Source: Gammaproteobacteria bacterium
Lineage (GTDB): Bacteria; Pseudomonadota; Gammaproteobacteria; Magnimaribacterales; TMED112
Assembly: GCA_002727535.1 (NCBI GenBank)
Contig: PBXH01000049.1
Span: 1 to 8,161, forward strand
Length of the DNA: 8,161 nt
Direction: 5' to 3'
Shown here: piece by piece, positions 5,782 to 8,161 of the stretch
How the letters are laid out: every line of letters starts with the position of its first letter
How positions within the stretch are numbered: the stretch's first letter is position 1
The notes under the pieces: model-generated
What the model saw: only the letters and a program-made list of their open reading frames with translations
What the model was told of the DNA's origin: nothing
Database searches by the model: none
Position numbers and translations under genes: made by a program

Positions 5782-8007
5782 TTAAAAAGTTATATTAAAT
5801 TTGAAGCCAATATTTCTACCAGCAAGTGGAACTTGATTCTTCACGAAGGAAGTGTGATTTCTTGCTCTTTCATCCATAAGATTCTTAGCAAAAAATGAAA
5901 CAGTCATTCCTACGTCTTGGCTAAGCACAAATTCCTTAGCAACATTCATATCAACTAGAAGAAAACCATCTGTTGCTGTTTCTCCAATAGCTGTTTTATA
6001 TTGCGATTTAACATCCTTAAATGAGACTCCTGCAGAATAATCTGGGGAATCATAATTAACATCAAAGAACGTTCTTACAGGCGTCATTCTTGGTACATAA
6101 GACTCTTCAGCGCTATCAGCATTGAATTTACCTGTTACAGAATCACGACCTAAAGAAACGGTTAAATTACCATTTCTAAGATCCATAGTTCTACCTACAA
6201 CTATTTCATTACCAGTGAATTCTGCATCTTGCTGAAGATAATTTGCAAGAATCATGTCTCCATGATGATCTTCATGATCTTCATCTTCATGATCTTCATG
6301 ATCTTCTTCTGTCTCATCCATAAGATAGATATAGTTATCGACAGTATTTGCATAAAAACTAGCTTTTGCGAACATACCATCTCTCTCATAATCTAATGAA
6401 AAATCTACATTATTAGAAACTTCAGAAGTTAGATTTACATCACCAACCTCAAATCTTCCAGTGGCTAAGTGAGGTCCGTTCATGAACAACTCTTGTGCTC
6501 CTGGAGCTCTCTCAACATTTGAAAAACCAAGACTTACTGTAAGGTCATCTGACCAATCTTGTGATACTTGTAAGGCATAGCTTGCTGTTTGAAAATCAAG
6601 ATCATAGGATTCCATTTCTCCATGCTCTTCTTCCTCTTCATGCTCATCTTCATCATGATGCTCTTCAGTAACTGAACCGCTTCTGGTGATGTCATCAAAA
6701 CGCATTCCAAAATCAACATTAAGTTCTCTAAATTGTGTATTTAGATAATACCCAACAGTGAACTCTTCGCTATTTACAGGATTCATGAAAGCTTCTTCGC
6801 CAATTATTGACATATCTTCTTCAGCAACATTAAAAGCTACCTTTTGAGAAAGGTTTTCATTAGACAAGTCTAAGGTTACACCAAACTCAGTTGCTTCATT
6901 TTCAAAAGTAGTTGGTCCTTCTTCATGTCCATGCTCATCATGATCTTCATCATGATCTTCATCATGACCTTCTTCATGATGCTCTTCTTCAGCATGTTGC
7001 TCAGTTAATGAGTAATCAGAAGATCTCATAAAGAAATCGATGCCTTTGACAAGCTCACCATTAAGGTTATATGAGCCTTCGAGAGTAAAGATATCTGATG
7101 TGTGGTTGGCAAATATTCTTTCACCTTCATGCTCATCATGACCTTCATGCTCATCATGATCTTCATCTTCATCATGATCTTCATCTTCTTCATGACCACC
7201 ATGCTCTTCACCATGATATGGGATACCATTCATGCCTTCTCTGTTTACGAGAGAAAAGCCTACATAACCCCAATCTCCAGTTGTTGAAACACCAAATCTA
7301 GCATTTTGAACCTCATAATCTGAGTTTGCTAATACAGTTTCGGCGCCCATCTCATGCTCTTCATCTTCGTGCTCATCATGATCTTCATCATGCATTATAG
7401 AGCCTCCAGGAATCTCATAATTATCAAAAACAGCATCCAGTAAACCAAAACTAATATTTACTCCAGACTGATTTGTTTGAAGATTGAAACCGGTTACTTC
7501 TCCGCTGTTAACTTCTTGAATTTCATGGCTAAAATTACCATTGGTTCCAACAAAATCTGTTCTTGCAATTGTATTGTCAACAACATTTATTATTCCACCA
7601 ATGGTGCCATTTGAATAAAGAAGTGAAGAAGGTCCTCTAACAACTTCAACTTGTTGAGCATTGCTAAGATCAATATTATTAGGATGATCAGGTCCCAGAG
7701 AAGAAACGTCTCTTACTACCATTCCATTACTAAGAACCTTTACTCTAGATCCTGACATGCCTCTGATGACTGGCTGCCCAACAGCAGCACCATAATCAGC
7801 ATTTGCAACTCCCAAAAGATTGTCCAGCGCTTCTCCAAGACTTGCTGTACCTTTATTAGTTAGCTCGTCTTTTGAAACTATATGAACCGCATCTTCAATT
7901 TGAGATTGGTCTGTTAATGAGGATGTTACAACAACCTCTTCTACGTCTTGAGCATTAATAAAGCCCAAGAAAAAAAATAAAATTATTAATTGTGTTTGTT
8001 TTTTCAT
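5782..8007 (-). CDS. znuD: ZnuD-type TonB-dependent zinc receptor with His/Asp/Glu-rich loops
   Basis: A 741-aa outer-membrane receptor. Signal peptide about 1-20 (ending INAQ), TonB box DVEEVVVTSS (21-30), plug about 31-147 and a barrel ending in terminal Phe741. It matches Neisseria ZnuD, as I recall that sequence, in diagnostic places: PVIRGMSGSRVKVL (79-92), GPDHPNNID (105-113), QQVEVVRGPSSLLYSNG (118-134), the MNGIPYH loop start (259-265), SSDYSLTEQH (329-338), ERAPGAQELF (499-508) and HLATGRFEVGD followed by SNNVDFSLDY. Five acidic, histidine-rich segments (about 206-219, 265-296, 338-363, 448-464 and 567-584) together hold 29 His and should lie in surface loops that capture divalent metal. 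ZnuD imports zinc or haem in Neisseria and is Zur-repressed; zinc is the best inference here, with copper, nickel or cobalt not excluded. No Zur box was recognised in the 40-bp upstream gap. It probably shares a transcript with the gene at the right edge. Confidence 0.88.
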   Translation of the reverse strand: MKKQTQLIILFFFLGFINAQDVEEVVVTSSLTDQSQIEDAVHIVSKDELTNKGTASLGEALDNLLGVANADYGAAVGQPVIRGMSGSRVKVLSNGMVVRDVSSLGPDHPNNIDLSNAQQVEVVRGPSSLLYSNGTIGGIINVVDNTIARTDFVGTNGNFSHEIQEVNSGEVTGFNLQTNQSGVNISFGLLDAVFDNYEIPGGSIMHDEDHDEHEDEEHEMGAETVLANSDYEVQNARFGVSTTGDWGYVGFSLVNREGMNGIPYHGEEHGGHEEDEDHDEDEDHDEHEGHDEHEGERIFANHTSDIFTLEGSYNLNGELVKGIDFFMRSSDYSLTEQHAEEEHHEEGHDEDHDEDHDEHGHEEGPTTFENEATEFGVTLDLSNENLSQKVAFNVAEEDMSIIGEEAFMNPVNSEEFTVGYYLNTQFRELNVDFGMRFDDITRSGSVTEEHHDEDEHEEEEEHGEMESYDLDFQTASYALQVSQDWSDDLTVSLGFSNVERAPGAQELFMNGPHLATGRFEVGDVNLTSEVSNNVDFSLDYERDGMFAKASFYANTVDNYIYLMDETEEDHEDHEDEDHEDHHGDMILANYLQQDAEFTGNEIVVGRTMDLRNGNLTVSLGRDSVTGKFNADSAEESYVPRMTPVRTFFDVNYDSPDYSAGVSFKDVKSQYKTAIGETATDGFLLVDMNVAKEFVLSQDVGMTVSFFAKNLMDERARNHTSFVKNQVPLAGRNIGFKFNITF
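6256..6309 (-). repeat. His/Asp/Glu-rich low-complexity tract (fifth, residues 567-584)
   Basis: In-frame repeat of DHE/EDH units with five His, just after the barrel strand DNYIYLMD. At DNA level it is built from near-identical GATCAT/GAAGAT-like units on the minus strand, so length can change by slippage without breaking frame. Confidence 0.85.
6616..6666 (-). repeat. His/Glu-rich low-complexity tract (fourth, residues 448-464)
   Basis: EEHHDEDEHEEEEEHGE with four His, the most glutamate-rich of the five tracts. It sits between two predicted barrel strands (VDFGMRFDDI and YDLDFQTASYAL), hence in a loop. Confidence 0.85.
6919..6996 (-). repeat. His/Asp/Glu-rich low-complexity tract (third, residues 338-363)
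   Basis: Eight His in 26 residues, with DHDE units repeated in the middle. It follows SSDYSLTEQ, the point where Neisseria ZnuD has NDYRHDE, so the insertion expands a loop already histidine-bearing in the family. Confidence 0.85.
7120..7215 (-). repeat. His/Asp/Glu-rich low-complexity tract (second and longest, residues 265-296)
   Basis: Eight His in 32 residues, with repeated DEDHDE and HEGHDE units. It starts right after MNGIPY, the place matching the GLPAHSHE loop of Neisseria ZnuD that begins its metal-binding surface loop. The repetitive DNA also creates open but non-genic frames on both strands. Confidence 0.88.
7351..7392 (-). repeat. His/Asp/Glu-rich low-complexity tract (first, residues 206-219)
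   Basis: HDEDHDEHEDEEHE with four His, in the first large loop after YEIPGGSIM. Same unit type as the other four tracts. Confidence 0.85.
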
Positions 8008-8011
8008 TATT

Positions 8012-8019
8012 ACCTCCTT
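8012..8019 (-). promoter_or_regulatory. Strong Shine-Dalgarno for the zinc receptor gene
   Basis: AAGGAGGT on the minus strand, with 4 nt between its last base and the ATG at 8007. This fixes the start codon. It is the only strong Shine-Dalgarno I see in the window and belongs to a gene that appears internal to a transcript. Confidence 0.85.
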
Positions 8020-8047
8020 AAAAAACTTAAACTTATAAAAGAATCAG

Positions 8048-8161
8048 TTATTTAGGCGGTGCTCGAGAAGAAAAGCTAGAAAAAGCTTCTCTTAAATGAA
8101 TATATTCTTTAAGGGTTCTTTCTTTGAAAACCAAATCAATTGAAAATGACTTAACTTCAAT
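8048..8161 (-). CDS. C-terminal end of an upstream gene, possibly DUF2946-like (5' end outside window)
   Basis: An open frame enters from the right edge and runs 37 codons to a TAA at 8048-8050. The readable peptide is hydrophilic and includes SIDLVFKERTLKEYIH and ends REAFSSFSSRAPPK. There is no start codon inside, so it must begin outside the window. The Arg-Ala-Pro-Pro tail is reminiscent of DUF2946-type small membrane proteins, which often precede metal-related TonB-dependent receptors. This is pattern memory on a short fragment and could be wrong. It stops 40 bp before the zinc receptor start with no terminator between, so the two are probably co-transcribed. Confidence 0.55.
   Translation of the reverse strand: MEVKSFSIDLVFKERTLKEYIHLREAFSSFSSRAPPK

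Noticed and set aside
6534..6719. Minus-strand open frame of 61 codons
   Set aside because: Different frame of the zinc receptor gene over its fourth acidic tract; the Met/Lys-rich product is what the repeat reads as when shifted.
7026..7229. Minus-strand open frame of 67 codons
   Set aside because: Shifted reading of the His/Asp/Glu repeats, giving a meaningless Met-Lys-Ile run.
7098..7301. Two overlapping plus-strand open frames with His/Leu- or Ile/Met/Phe-rich repeats
   Set aside because: Antisense readings of the same repeat tract in the receptor gene, with no start signal or family resemblance. The His-rich look is an artefact of the repeat.
8008..8047. Zur-type palindrome before the zinc receptor
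   Set aside because: Only AT-rich sequence and a Shine-Dalgarno are seen. If a Zur site exists it is probably upstream of the partial gene, outside the window.
8065..8091. Inverted repeat GAGAAG / CTTCTC with 15-base loop near the right edge
   Set aside because: It lies inside the coding tail of the partial upstream gene, has only a 6-bp stem, and lacks a following U-tract, so it is not a convincing terminator.

Overview
The window is AT-rich DNA in which every feature I can support is on the minus strand, so transcription runs from the right edge to the left. Low GC, very short intergenic gaps, 4-bp gene overlaps, two TonB-dependent receptors and a DksA-type regulator point to a Gram-negative proteobacterium with a streamlined genome. 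A marine gammaproteobacterium of the SAR86 kind fits best. This is an inference from style and gene content; there is no rRNA or other firm taxonomic marker.

In transcription order: (1) the last 37 codons of a gene cut by the right edge (8048-8161), possibly DUF2946-like. (2) A ZnuD-type zinc receptor (5782-8007) with five His/Asp/Glu-rich loop insertions and a strong Shine-Dalgarno. (3) A 10-bp hairpin with a UUCG loop in the 59-bp gap after it. (4) Three genes joined by two ATGA stop/start overlaps: a large TonB-dependent receptor (3125-5722), a periplasmic HAD acid phosphatase of the e(P4)/5'-nucleotidase family (2313-3128), and an inner-membrane protein of the Tlc/Npt nucleotide-transporter-like family (1063-2316). 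(5) dksA, with two of the four zinc-finger cysteines replaced (597-1001). (6) A small DoxX-family membrane protein (112-549). (7) tRNA-Ala(TGC), cut by the left edge (1-70).

The most interesting unit is the receptor-phosphatase-transporter operon. Its products span the outer membrane, periplasm and inner membrane, as expected for taking up and processing a phosphorylated compound such as a nucleotide, NAD/NMN or a phosphorylated vitamin. The substrate cannot be read from sequence. A second theme is zinc: a ZnuD-like receptor lies a few kilobases from a DksA whose metal site has degenerated in the manner of zinc-independent DksA paralogues. No CRISPR array, insertion sequence, riboswitch or phage gene was seen, and no gene-free stretch exceeds 300 bases.
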